Shown here: positions 24,674 through 32,428 of the stretch, piece after piece
Layout: every line of letters starts with the position of its first letter
Position numbering within the stretch: position 1 is the first letter of the stretch
Origin: Desulfolucanica intricata
GTDB lineage: Bacteria; Bacillota; Desulfotomaculia; Desulfotomaculales; Desulfofarciminaceae
Assembly (NCBI RefSeq): GCF_001592105.1
Contig: NZ_BCWE01000022.1
Span: 1 to 54,668 of the forward strand
DNA: 54,668 nt
Reading direction: 5' to 3'
Translations under genes and position numbers: made by a program
Notes under the pieces: generated by a model
What the model was told of the DNA's origin: nothing
The model's input: the letters and a program-made list of their open reading frames with translations, nothing else
Database searches by the model: none

Positions 24674-26284
24674 TCAGGTTTTTTTAATAATTTTTGCCAT
24701 TTTCGCCGCGGCAGTGCCGATTTTCGGAATTCTCTTTAGTTCATCCGGTGTTAATATTCCCCCTGCAATCACGGCTAATCCGTAAATCATTGCTCCGAAA
24801 AATATACCGGCACAGGTTGCAAGGTTATTACTGCCAGTGAAGATATAAAGAAGATTATAAATTTCTAAAACGCCAAGAGCCATAATTACAGTAGCTATGC
24901 CTGCTCGGATAATAGTCTTATAAAGTCTAAATTTAAATCCCACCAGCTTTGTAATAGTCAAAATATTTAAAATTGAAGAAATTGTAAACATTCCTACGGT
25001 AGCAAGGGCTGCGGCTCGAATGCCCAGAGGACCGGGAGTTAAAAAGTAAGTAAAAGCGATTCTAAATACAATTCCTGCTAACAAGTTTCTTACCGGAATA
25101 ATTACTTTGCCCATTCCCTGCAGAACCCCTGAGGTAACTAAGTGAATCGACCAAAATACTATACTGAAAGCAACATAGGCTAAAGGAACACCGGCCTGTT
25201 TATTGTCAAAGATAAAAAGGGTAAGGTTGGAAGCCAATACAAAGAGGCCTGCTGAGGCCGGTAAGGCAAAGATAATTGCTAGTCTTAATCCCTGGGCGGT
25301 CTGCTGTTTTATTTTTTCGTAATCTTTTGCGGCATATGCCTCAGCTACTGAAGGTACTAAGCTGGTTCCCAAAGACAGGGCAAAGGCGATAGCGATATTG
25401 ATGAAAGAATAAGCCATTTGGTTAAATTGACCATAAAAAGCAGTTGCTTGTTGTTGGGTGTACCCTACCAGTTGTAAGCGGTCTATAATCAGTTTGTTAT
25501 CAATAATTCCGGTAATGGCCATAGCCACACTGGCAAAGGAAATTGGGAGGGCAGTAGAAAAGATATTTTTAAATATCTGCCAGTTACTTTCATTCCCCAG
25601 GTTACTTTTGTGCTGACGCCACTCTTTAAACTCCCGGCGTTCTCGCCAGTAGTAATACAGCATTATCATTGATGCTGCCATTGCCCCGGGTAGAGCCCCC
25701 AAATTAGCCCCGGCAGCTGCAATGGCTAACCCCTGGGGTAAAAGCAAGTAACTAAAAGTAATTGTGCCTATCACCAACATTACCTGGTCAGCTACCTGGG
25801 AAACTGCTACAGCAGTCATATTTTGTATACCCTGAAAAAGACCCCGGTAAGAAGCTGTCAGTGCAGCGAAGAAAACTATAGGGGCAACTGCTCTTAGTCC
25901 GTAGAAACTATTCGGGTTAGCCACAATTCCGGTATCCACCAGCCACTGGGCTCCGAAAAATAGAAGAAAAGAAAAAACTAGCCCGATCGTAAGCATTGTG
26001 GCCCGTGCTAATCGAAAGGTTGTATAGGCATCACGATATTGACCGCTGGCTATTTTTTCAGACACCAGTCTTGCCACTGCTACTGGAATCCCGGCTGATG
26101 AAATAGTGAAAAGCAGTAAATAGAACTGGTTGGGAACAGCATAGATACCCAATCCCTCATCACCCAGCATGCGGCCTAAAGGGATACGGTAAACTGCCCC
26201 TAAAATTCGGATTAAAATTCCGGCTGCAGTTAAAATTAAGGCTCCCTTAATAAAAGACTGTTTTTTTATATTTGTTTTAATCAA
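24674..26284 (-). CDS. SpoVB/MurJ-family lipid flippase
   Basis: A 536-residue membrane protein with about 14 helices, matching the polysaccharide transporter/stage V sporulation protein B family of the MOP superfamily. The N-terminus FIKGALILTAAGILIRILGAVYRIPLGRMLGDEGLGIYA (read in parts) is the family signature. SpoVB acts in spore cortex synthesis and its paralogues (YtgP/MurJ) flip lipid II; sequence alone does not separate the two. The start is TTG behind AGAGG, in the frame that gives the expected N-terminus. It stands alone, facing glpX. Confidence 0.88.
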   Translation of the reverse strand: MIKTNIKKQSFIKGALILTAAGILIRILGAVYRIPLGRMLGDEGLGIYAVPNQFYLLLFTISSAGIPVAVARLVSEKIASGQYRDAYTTFRLARATMLTIGLVFSFLLFFGAQWLVDTGIVANPNSFYGLRAVAPIVFFAALTASYRGLFQGIQNMTAVAVSQVADQVMLVIGTITFSYLLLPQGLAIAAAGANLGALPGAMAASMIMLYYYWRERREFKEWRQHKSNLGNESNWQIFKNIFSTALPISFASVAMAITGIIDNKLIIDRLQLVGYTQQQATAFYGQFNQMAYSFINIAIAFALSLGTSLVPSVAEAYAAKDYEKIKQQTAQGLRLAIIFALPASAGLFVLASNLTLFIFDNKQAGVPLAYVAFSIVFWSIHLVTSGVLQGMGKVIIPVRNLLAGIVFRIAFTYFLTPGPLGIRAAALATVGMFTISSILNILTITKLVGFKFRLYKTIIRAGIATVIMALGVLEIYNLLYIFTGSNNLATCAGIFFGAMIYGLAVIAGGILTPDELKRIPKIGTAAAKMAKIIKKT

Positions 26285-26576
26285 TTCAGTGACCTCTTTT
26301 TATTTTATATCATGATTCTTACCGTATCTATTTTACTACAAACGCTGCTTAAAAAGATAACAAAACTCTCTTGATAATGTAAAAAACTATTATCTATTGT
26401 TAATTTATAAAAATAATAGTAAAATTAACTGATTTAATTTGTCTTAGGGAAGTAAATGTATTGGGTTGAGAAAGGTCTAAATGTACCTGACACTGTTTAA
26501 ACCTGAAGTATCTCCGGTTGCTTTGATAGTGGCTTAAGAATAATTTCTTGAATTTTCCGTGAAGGGTGTTGAAATA

Positions 26577-27224
26577 ATGCGCTGTTTAATATTTGCTAAC
26601 GGTGAAATTAAAAACTATAATCGGTACAGGAAATATATAAAGGGTGATGAGTACATAATTTGTGCCGATGGTGGGGCGCGGCATGTTAGAAAGCTGCAAT
26701 TAGTTCCACAGTTAATTATTGGAGATATGGATTCTGTACCATTAGAGTTACTGCAGGAATTTCGTGCACTGGGATGCGTAATTAAACAATTTCCCACAGA
26801 GAAGGATGAGGTAGATACCGAATTAGCTCTTAATGAGGCGATGAAACTTAATCCCCGGGAAATACTTGTTATGGGTGCTGTGGGTTCCCGTCTTGACCAT
26901 ACCCTGGCCAATATTCAATTACTTATTCGGCCGGTTATGAAAGGTATTAATACCTGCTTGATCGGCAATCGGCATATAGTTTCTCTGATTACCCCTTCTC
27001 TACCGGGAATAATTGAAGGTGAACAAGGGGACTTGCTGTCACTTCTGCCATTGACCCCTGAGGTACGAGGTGTAAAGACCAGAGGACTTAAGTGGAATCT
27101 TCAAGACAACACATTCAAATTTGGCCATCCCTACGGAATTAGTAATGTATTGCTGGAGGACAATGCTGCTATTAAAATAAAAGAGGGTATAATGGTATTA
27201 ATTAGAGTGCTGGAAGAAGTTTGA
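26577..27224 (+). CDS. thiN: Thiamine pyrophosphokinase
   Basis: A 215-residue enzyme that converts thiamine plus ATP to thiamine pyrophosphate. Motifs are ICADGGARH (about residues 28-36), IIGDMDSVP (about 48-56), FPTEKDEVDTELAL (about 75-88) and GAVGSRLDHTLANI (about 99-112), all characteristic. A GTG at 26559 is in frame, but AAGGGTG at 26562-26568 favours the ATG at 26577, which fits the family length. It lies 4.6 kb from the TPP-riboswitch operon; its presence implies that free thiamine is the substrate for TPP formation in this organism. The 290-nt gap upstream shows no clear signal. Confidence 0.93.
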   Translation: MRCLIFANGEIKNYNRYRKYIKGDEYIICADGGARHVRKLQLVPQLIIGDMDSVPLELLQEFRALGCVIKQFPTEKDEVDTELALNEAMKLNPREILVMGAVGSRLDHTLANIQLLIRPVMKGINTCLIGNRHIVSLITPSLPGIIEGEQGDLLSLLPLTPEVRGVKTRGLKWNLQDNTFKFGHPYGISNVLLEDNAAIKIKEGIMVLIRVLEEV

Positions 27225-27429
27225 TTATGTTTGCTATTAACGTTAGCTTTCAATTATTACCTATAACATTTATTTAATAAAGTTCTCTTAAGGGGCTTTT
27301 ATAATAACAAACATAGACGCATTTAAAAAATATTTCTCTAAAATGGTTATAAAGGTTTAATTTAGTTAATTATAAAAAAGAAATATATTGGTAATAATAA
27401 TTTTTAAATGATAGTAGGAGGTTTTTAAA

Positions 27430-27951
27430 TTGCCGGTAAAGTTCCGGGAAACCAACTTTCTGTATGCTTATACCGAAATTAATAATTTAGAAATGTTGGA
27501 AACGGAATTAATCAAATTTAGAGATATGATCCAAAGCATTAGAAAATCAGGTTTTCTTTATGCTGCAAAATTTGAATATAAACTTTTACTAAAAGCTATA
27601 GAGAAAGGGCCGGAGCATTTGGCTCAGGTATTACGGCAAATTACTTCCGGAGGTGAGCGGAAAAAATTAAGATATTTGGCTGAGCAGGCTCAAAAGTTTT
27701 TACCTTATGCAGATCCGAAGACTATTCTTTCTGATTGGGAGCTAAAGCAGATTAACTGCTATTCCGTTAAAGGTAAATTGAACTGTGAATGTGAGATAAA
27801 GCTAAATCAAATGATTAGATTTATGATAGAGATTTTTATGATCAACGCCATGATTAAAGCTGCCGGTGACGAAAGTGAGTGGGGAACACTTGTAGACCAC
27901 TTAAGAAAAAATTTAATTAGTTTAAATAACCTAGAAAAGCACCTGGGTTAG
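27430..27951 (+). CDS. Hypothetical helical protein
   Basis: A 173-residue, mostly helical protein without a membrane segment or signal peptide. It has three cysteines, two as a CEC pair near residue 120 (KLNCECEIKLNQ). I do not recognise a family. The start is TTG with TAGGAGG 8 nt upstream, a strong site. The stop codon lies inside the terminator stem. Its context (thiN upstream, a YkvA-like gene downstream) says little about the role. Confidence 0.7.
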   Translation: MPVKFRETNFLYAYTEINNLEMLETELIKFRDMIQSIRKSGFLYAAKFEYKLLLKAIEKGPEHLAQVLRQITSGGERKKLRYLAEQAQKFLPYADPKTILSDWELKQINCYSVKGKLNCECEIKLNQMIRFMIEIFMINAMIKAAGDESEWGTLVDHLRKNLISLNNLEKHLG

Positions 27952-27961
27952 GTGCTTATTT
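27937..27961 (+). terminator. Terminator overlapping a stop codon
   Basis: AAGCACCT (27937-27944) pairs with AGGTGCTT (27950-27957), followed by ATTTTATT. The TAG stop of the preceding gene (27949-27951) is within the hairpin. Confidence 0.8.
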
Positions 27962-28177
27962 TATTAATAAAAGATTTATACCTAAGGATTTCATAAATGC
28001 TGATCGTGGCTCTTAGTGACAAATGATTGACTATTTAAGCAGAGTATAACATGGAATGTGAATAATTGCACTAACACCTTTTCCTGTATTTTTTCTGCAA
28101 GTATTAATTTTATTACAGGAATACAAGATAATATCACGAACAATAATAATAAAATAATAATTTTGGAGGTGGTTTTG

Positions 28178-28645
28178 TTGACAACTGAACTCTCCACCTG
28201 GGTAGATCCTAAGTACCAAAGATTTTATGAGAAGTTAAGGCAAAAGATTAAAGGTTTTGCCTATAAGGCAGGAAAACCTAACGATGTTGTTATTGAGTAT
28301 ATATTACTTTTGCCGGATTTGTTTGTGTTGCTGCTGCGGTTAATGAAGGATAAACGGATATCTATAAAAAATAAGGCTATGCTAGGTGCCGCTATAGCAT
28401 ACGTAGTTTCTCCCGTTGATTTTATTCCTGAGGCTGTTTTCGGCCCTGTGGGTTTTACTGATGATTTAATTGCAGTAATTGTAGCTCTAAACAAGATAAT
28501 GAATGATACTCCCTACGGTATCATCAGAGAGCACTGGAGCGGTGAAAAAGACATCATTGACACTATTCAGAGAATTTTAAATAAGGCGGACGATTTGGTT
28601 GGCAGAGGTGTTTATAATAAAATACTTGGAATATTTAATAAGTAA
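28178..28645 (+). CDS. YkvA-like DUF1232 membrane protein
   Basis: A 155-residue protein with the DUF1232 core ISIKNKAMLGAAIAYVVSPVDFIPEAVFG (read in parts), where the SPVDFIPE motif is diagnostic of the YkvA family. The core is hydrophobic and probably membrane-associated; the function is unknown. The frame is open far upstream to 28058, but GGAGGTGG at 28165-28172 points to TTG at 28178 (or 28175). The Asn-rich upstream translation is not protein-like, supporting the shorter form. A terminator follows. Confidence 0.85.
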   Translation: MTTELSTWVDPKYQRFYEKLRQKIKGFAYKAGKPNDVVIEYILLLPDLFVLLLRLMKDKRISIKNKAMLGAAIAYVVSPVDFIPEAVFGPVGFTDDLIAVIVALNKIMNDTPYGIIREHWSGEKDIIDTIQRILNKADDLVGRGVYNKILGIFNK

Positions 28646-28650
28646 GATTA

Positions 28651-28688
28651 ACCTCTCCGGTTAGTGCTAAAAACCGGAGGGGTTTTGG
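28651..28688 (+). terminator. Terminator after the DUF1232 gene
   Basis: AACCTCTCCGGTT pairs with AACCGGAGGGGTT (one G-U) around a short loop, followed by TTGG. The stem is very stable; the T-run is short. Confidence 0.8.
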
Positions 28689-28689
28689 T

Positions 28690-28925
28690 TTAATATTGAT
28701 AATTAAAACTTAATATCATAATTTTCCAATAGAGTGTTATTTATAATTAACGGATTAGGTAGATTCTTATTAACTTACCGGTAAAATAAATTTTTAGGTT
28801 CTGGCTTAGAGCATGGTTTAATTATTTCTAAAAAAAGGATTTTAAGGGTAGACATTGAAGAATTACTAATACACACGGAAATTATGTATGATTAAGTTCT
28901 GTGTATATTTTTGAATATAGAGCAT
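28690..28925. other. AT-rich intergenic stretch
   Basis: No ORF with a ribosome binding site was found on either strand. The only structure is an imperfect hairpin at about 28870-28910 (ATACACACGGAA with TTCTGTGTAT) followed by TTTTTG, which could be a terminator for an unseen short transcript. Confidence 0.5.
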
Positions 28926-28929
28926 TACA

Positions 28930-29034
28930 TATAATTTTGTTTTTTGCAGGGACTTTGCTGCATAATTTCCGACGAGTTCAGGGACTGACTGCACTGCCTG
29001 GGAACTCGATTTAGGAGCTTTCCTGTGACCTAAA
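28930..29034 (+). promoter_or_regulatory. -10 box and structured leader of the 121-aa gene
   Basis: TATAAT at 28930-28935 is a good -10 element, placing the RNA start near 28942. The leader of about 120 nt is GC-richer than its surroundings and folds into at least two hairpins: CGAGTTC (28973-28979) with GAACTCG (29002-29008), extended by AGG/CCT, and TTTAGG (29010-29015) with CCTAAA (29029-29034). It does not match any riboswitch consensus that I recognise. Confidence 0.5.
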
Positions 29035-29061
29035 AATACATTGTACAGTGGTGAGGTTAAT

Positions 29062-29427
29062 ATGAATGATTTATGGTATATAGGGAATGGTTATTGGATG
29101 ATTTATGTGGAAAATCCGGAGCTCATTAAAGAGTTTAATGAGATAAAAGAGCTTAATACGGCTGCCGAATATTTTCATTTTAACCGTGGTGGATTAAAAG
29201 CCAGACAGTTTGTTTTTATGGGCGGTGAGGATTTAGTGCCGGGAAAATGTTTATTGCATCAAGTGTGTATTAAAGCAGGTTTTGATTTTAAGACAGCGTG
29301 TACTCTTAATAAAAGGGTAGATGGCATTTGGCCCAGTTATAAAGAGCAATACCCTGACAATTCTATACAGATGGAATTAATTGAATTACAATATCCACCG
29401 GGCAGAAGTAGAGTCGGAGAAAAATAA
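29062..29427 (+). CDS. Hypothetical protein, 121 residues
   Basis: A 121-residue protein of unknown family: a Trp/Tyr-rich start (NDLWYIGNGYWMIYVENPEL), a central RGGLKARQFVFMGGEDLVPGK and two cysteines (Cys near residue 70 and 85) in CLLHQVCIKAG...ACTLNKR. No signal peptide or membrane segment. The frame opens at TTG 29041, but GTGAGG at 29050-29055 supports the ATG at 29062. It is preceded by a structured leader and followed by the promoter of the zinc-ribbon gene. Confidence 0.65.
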   Translation: MNDLWYIGNGYWMIYVENPELIKEFNEIKELNTAAEYFHFNRGGLKARQFVFMGGEDLVPGKCLLHQVCIKAGFDFKTACTLNKRVDGIWPSYKEQYPDNSIQMELIELQYPPGRSRVGEK

Positions 29428-29474
29428 ATATCTAGATATTAAATTTAACCTTTACGGGAATGTTTTAGGCATGC

Positions 29475-29580
29475 TATAATAAGCTATCTGATACAGTTCG
29501 ATAAGCTTTTAATCTCCTTCCAGTGGGGGTTGGGCAAGTCACCCTGTACAGAGTACCCTTTAGAAGGAGATGATTTGAAA
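29475..29580 (+). promoter_or_regulatory. -10 box and Shine-Dalgarno-sequestering leader
   Basis: TATAAT at 29475-29480 starts a leader of roughly 95 nt. TCTCCTTC (29513-29520) pairs perfectly over 8 bp with GAAGGAGA (29563-29570), which contains the ribosome binding site of the zinc-ribbon gene. The 42 nt between hold further pairing (GGGT near 29527 with ACCC near 29541 or 29555). The layout suits an RNA thermometer or a translational riboswitch. Confidence 0.6.
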
Positions 29581-29581
29581 G

Positions 29582-29893
29582 TTGTATACTGACAAGACTC
29601 TGGTATGCAGAGATTGCGGCGAAGAATTTACCTTTACCGCAGGTGAACAAGAATTTTATGCAGAAAAAGGTTTTGCCAATGAACCTTCCAGGTGTCCCTC
29701 ATGCAGGGCAGCTCGGAAAAATCAGCGGAATAATCAAAGAAATTCCGGTGGTAGATTTGGTGGCGAGAGGCGCATGTACGAAGCAGTTTGTGCTGAATGC
29801 GGTCAAGCTACACAACTTCCATTCCAGCCGGATGGATCAAGACCTGTTTATTGTAGTGATTGCTTCCGTCAAAAACGGCGCTACGCTTATTAA
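29582..29893 (+). CDS. Zinc-ribbon domain protein (CxxC-x17-CxxC type)
   Basis: A 103-residue protein with two zinc-ribbon halves: CRDCGEEF...CPSC (residues 9-12 and 38-41) and CAECGQ...CSDC (about 71-74 and 92-95), separated by an Asn/Arg/Gly-rich linker. This architecture is common and uncharacterised in Firmicutes; nucleic-acid binding is plausible given the basic linker and C-terminus. The start is TTG with AAGGAG about 11 nt upstream, and the N-terminus MYTDKTLVCRDCG is the normal family start. Translation is probably controlled by the SD-sequestering leader. Confidence 0.88.
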   Translation: MYTDKTLVCRDCGEEFTFTAGEQEFYAEKGFANEPSRCPSCRAARKNQRNNQRNSGGRFGGERRMYEAVCAECGQATQLPFQPDGSRPVYCSDCFRQKRRYAY

Positions 29894-29905
29894 GACAGCT
29901 ACTAC

Positions 29906-29936
29906 AGGAGTATGCAAAAACGCATACTCCTTTTTA
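29906..29936. terminator. Terminator after the zinc-ribbon gene
   Basis: AGGAGTATGC (29906-29915) pairs perfectly with GCATACTCCT (29922-29931), followed by TTTTT. It also lies at the 3' end of the convergent DUF4363 gene. Confidence 0.92.
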
Positions 29937-29941
29937 AGTTT

Positions 29942-30322
29942 TTAAAATATATTCCTTATGTTAACTGCTTCTTTCTCCGGTATAAGTTCGATTGTTTTTC
30001 GCAAAACAGCTAGTTCCCCCAGTGATAGTCCGGTATTTTTAGCTTTAATATAATTTTTTATTCGGGAAAAAGTAAATTCAATATTATCTATTTCCTGGTG
30101 GTCTATTACAATTGCCCACCAGTTTTTATTTTTGGACCAGGACTCTTCTACTTGTGTTATTTTATCTAAGGCTGCAGGCCAATTGTCTTTTTTAATTGCT
30201 TCTTCAATATAACCAAAATCAGCTGTAAGTATTTCAGCATTATTTGTTAGTGCAGTGTTAACTCCAAACCCGGCACCAATTAATCCTACAATAAGTAGGG
30301 TTGAAATAATTAATAAACGCAT
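29942..30322 (-). CDS. DUF4363 family protein
   Basis: A 126-residue protein with an N-terminal membrane anchor or signal (LLIISTLLIVGLIGAGFGVN) and an extracellular helical part containing WPAALDKITQVEESWSKNKNWWAIVIDHQEIDNIE (read in parts), typical of DUF4363. Three ATG codons in a row are possible (30328, 30325, 30322); GAGGG directly abuts the first, so the third has the best spacing. It follows the DUF421 gene by 13 nt, a conserved pairing in spore-forming Firmicutes. Function unknown. Confidence 0.82.
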   Translation of the reverse strand: MRLLIISTLLIVGLIGAGFGVNTALTNNAEILTADFGYIEEAIKKDNWPAALDKITQVEESWSKNKNWWAIVIDHQEIDNIEFTFSRIKNYIKAKNTGLSLGELAVLRKTIELIPEKEAVNIRNIF

Positions 30323-30335
30323 CATCATCCCTCAT

Positions 30336-31013
30336 TCAATGATTATTTTTTAATTGAAAATAAAGCTCTCCACCGGTATTCAGATTGGCGAACAGAATTT
30401 TTTTGGGCGTATCTATACCGGACTTAGCAAGTTCCTCATTTAACCAGTTTAAATCCAGATTTGCCTTTTCGAGATTTTGAGTAAGTACCTGACCATCTAT
30501 AATTAAAGTTATAGGAATGCCTTCGTACTTTGTAGGAACCTGTATGTCTTCAGGGGTTAGAGGCCGTTTTTGAGATTTTGGAATAATACTGAGCTGACCA
30601 TCGGTTTCCAGGATAGCAAATTCTACGTCAGTAATATTGGGGACATTTTTGATTCGTAGTTGTTCTAAAAGATCATTAATATTATAGCGTAAGCGTTTTA
30701 GCTCGTTTTCTACAATTTTTCCGTTTTCAACTAAAACACTGGGGGTCCCGTTTAAAAAACTTCTAAATTTTACACTTTTTAAAGATGCGTATGATAAGAC
30801 AACTTGGGCAAATAGAATAGCAATAAGCGGTATCAGACCGCTAATCAGCGGAACTCCGGTATCAGTCATCGGGATTGCTGCCAAATCCGCAATAATTAAG
30901 GCAATTACCAGTTCAAACGGCTGAAGTTTTGCGATTTCTTGTTTACCCATTAAACGCATAACTACTACTACGGCCACGTAAAGTATTAAGGCTCGGATTA
31001 AAACAATTAGCAT
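30336..31013 (-). CDS. DUF421 (YetF-like) membrane protein
   Basis: A 225-residue protein with three N-terminal membrane helices (about residues 3-20, 35-50 and 57-78) and a cytoplasmic or extracellular soluble domain with the YetF pattern: RLMGKQEIAKLQPFELVIALIIADLAA, then FLNGTPSVLVENGKI and LRIKNVPNITDVEFAILETDGQLS (read in parts). Related proteins affect spore germination or membrane homeostasis, but the exact role is not known. It forms a two-gene unit with the DUF4363 gene. Confidence 0.9.
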   Translation of the reverse strand: MLIVLIRALILYVAVVVVMRLMGKQEIAKLQPFELVIALIIADLAAIPMTDTGVPLISGLIPLIAILFAQVVLSYASLKSVKFRSFLNGTPSVLVENGKIVENELKRLRYNINDLLEQLRIKNVPNITDVEFAILETDGQLSIIPKSQKRPLTPEDIQVPTKYEGIPITLIIDGQVLTQNLEKANLDLNWLNEELAKSGIDTPKKILFANLNTGGELYFQLKNNH

Positions 31014-31145
31014 TTAAATCATCACCTTTATGAAAATATCGTGACTCTTTAATTATTTGTATTTCAAAGACGATTCATGCAAAAATATGAAATATGTTTA
31101 TTATTATGACTTATTCCCTGGTAAATATATACCTTAATATAATTA

Positions 31146-31177
31146 AAAAGCTGCCTATAAAACAGGCAGCTTTTTAA
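31146..31177 (-). terminator. Terminator of the thiamine operon
   Basis: AAAAAGCTGCCT pairs perfectly with AGGCAGCTTTTT around a 7-nt loop (minus strand), followed by T. The stop codon of the HAD gene lies in the loop. Confidence 0.93.
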
Positions 31178-31802
31178 TTATATTCATAAAATCATTGAAA
31201 TAATTGGCATTAATTTTATTTTTTATACAATAGCTAAAAAGAGGTTCTCTGGCGAATACTACGTCCGCTTCTTTGACAACACAGATGTCGGAATACCCAT
31301 CACCTATATAGATAATTTGGCTATTATTATCCTTTAAACGGTTTAAAAGGGCAGTTTTACAAGTGCCACATTTATTACAGTTTTTATTAATATGTGGAAA
31401 ATTAATAAAAAAATTATTATTTTCTATTACTAATTTGTTAGCGTAAAAGGGTAAATTTAAACCGTTTCGTTTTAGAATGTGTTCAATAAGTAAATCATAA
31501 CCGTCGCTAAGAATAACTACCTTATAATCTTTTAAAATGCATAATTTCAGAAACTCATGAAAATAATCATCAATTTTAATGCCGTCAGCAAGGCTCAGAA
31601 GATCTTCTTTACTGGCTTCAATCAAGTCGAATGTTTCCCGGGCGCATTTTTCAGTAGAAATTTCCCCTCGTTCCCAGCGCTCATTTATTTCTTTCCAGCC
31701 ATTCCGGCAAAAGGTCTCGATCATGGCAAGTACTGAATCTTTTTGGGTAATCGTGCCGTCAAAATCGATAAAAAAGTATTTATTTATAACTGGCTTTTCC
31801 AT
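31155..31802 (-). CDS. HAD-superfamily phosphatase, candidate thiamine-phosphate phosphatase
   Basis: A 215-residue HAD phosphatase: motif I FIDFDGTIT (residues 11-19, nucleophile Asp), motif II near VILSDGYD, a later lysine and motif IV IYIGDGYSDICVV. The segment NKNCNKCGTCKT (about 140) resembles the MtnX/PSP-like subfamily. It is the last gene of the TPP-riboswitch operon and overlaps thiE by 19 nt. HAD enzymes clustered with thi genes are known to dephosphorylate thiamine phosphate in bacteria that use thiamine pyrophosphokinase instead of ThiL; the thiN gene at 26577 fits this. MtnX-like methionine salvage is the alternative, but no mtn genes are seen. Confidence 0.8.
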   Translation of the reverse strand: MEKPVINKYFFIDFDGTITQKDSVLAMIETFCRNGWKEINERWERGEISTEKCARETFDLIEASKEDLLSLADGIKIDDYFHEFLKLCILKDYKVVILSDGYDLLIEHILKRNGLNLPFYANKLVIENNNFFINFPHINKNCNKCGTCKTALLNRLKDNNSQIIYIGDGYSDICVVKEADVVFAREPLFSYCIKNKINANYFNDFMNIIKKLPVL

Positions 31803-32428
31803 CTTAATACCAGTTCCCGGGTGATAGCAGCGATGTTGTCCCGGCCTAAAATTGCCGAGATTACGGCTATGCCTGCTATTCCGGTGGGTTTTATTTCACT
31901 GATGTTGGTCTCGTTTATGCCGCCTATGCCTACAATAGGAATATTTACGTTTTGTTTAAGTTTGCGTAAGCCATCCGGACCAATAGGTGAACCGGCATCC
32001 AGCTTGCTGTTAGTATGGTAGACTGCACCGACACCCAGGTAATCTGCTCCGGCTGCCTCACCGCGCAGGGCTTCCTCTATGTTTGAAACTGAGTACCCCA
32101 AAATTTTATCCGGCCCAATTAACCGGCGGGCTATTTCCACCGGAAGATCTTCCTGACCAATATGTAAGCCGTCGGCATCTACTGCCAGGGCGATATCCAG
32201 CCGGTCATTAATAATAAGTGGGACATTATATTTAACGGTTATTTTCTTTAGCTTTAACGCAATTTGGTAAAAATCCAAACCAGACACATTTTTCTCCCGT
32301 AGTTGAACTGCAGTTACACCATTTTGGATTGCTTCTTCAACGCAGGTATATAAATCTCGTCCCAATAGAATCCGGCGGTCAGTTACAAGGTATAAAGTAT
32401 AATCTACCATGTTTTTTGCTATAGCCAT
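31784..32428 (-). CDS. thiE: Thiamine-phosphate synthase
   Basis: A 214-residue TIM-barrel enzyme joining the pyrimidine and thiazole moieties into thiamine phosphate. Motifs: YLVTDRRI near the N-terminus, AVQLREKN (about 39-46), LIINDRLDIALAVDADGLHIGQEDLP (read in parts, about 70-96), GAVYHTNSK (about 137) and IVGIGGIN (about 165). It overlaps thiM by 10 nt and the HAD gene by 19 nt, so the operon is tightly coupled. Confidence 0.96.
   Translation of the reverse strand: MAIAKNMVDYTLYLVTDRRILLGRDLYTCVEEAIQNGVTAVQLREKNVSGLDFYQIALKLKKITVKYNVPLIINDRLDIALAVDADGLHIGQEDLPVEIARRLIGPDKILGYSVSNIEEALRGEAAGADYLGVGAVYHTNSKLDAGSPIGPDGLRKLKQNVNIPIVGIGGINETNISEIKPTGIAGIAVISAILGRDNIAAITRELVLRWKSQL

Noticed and set aside
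28058-28177. 40-codon N-terminal extension of the DUF1232 protein
   Set aside because: Asn-rich, non-conserved translation that contains the ribosome binding site used by the TTG at 28178.
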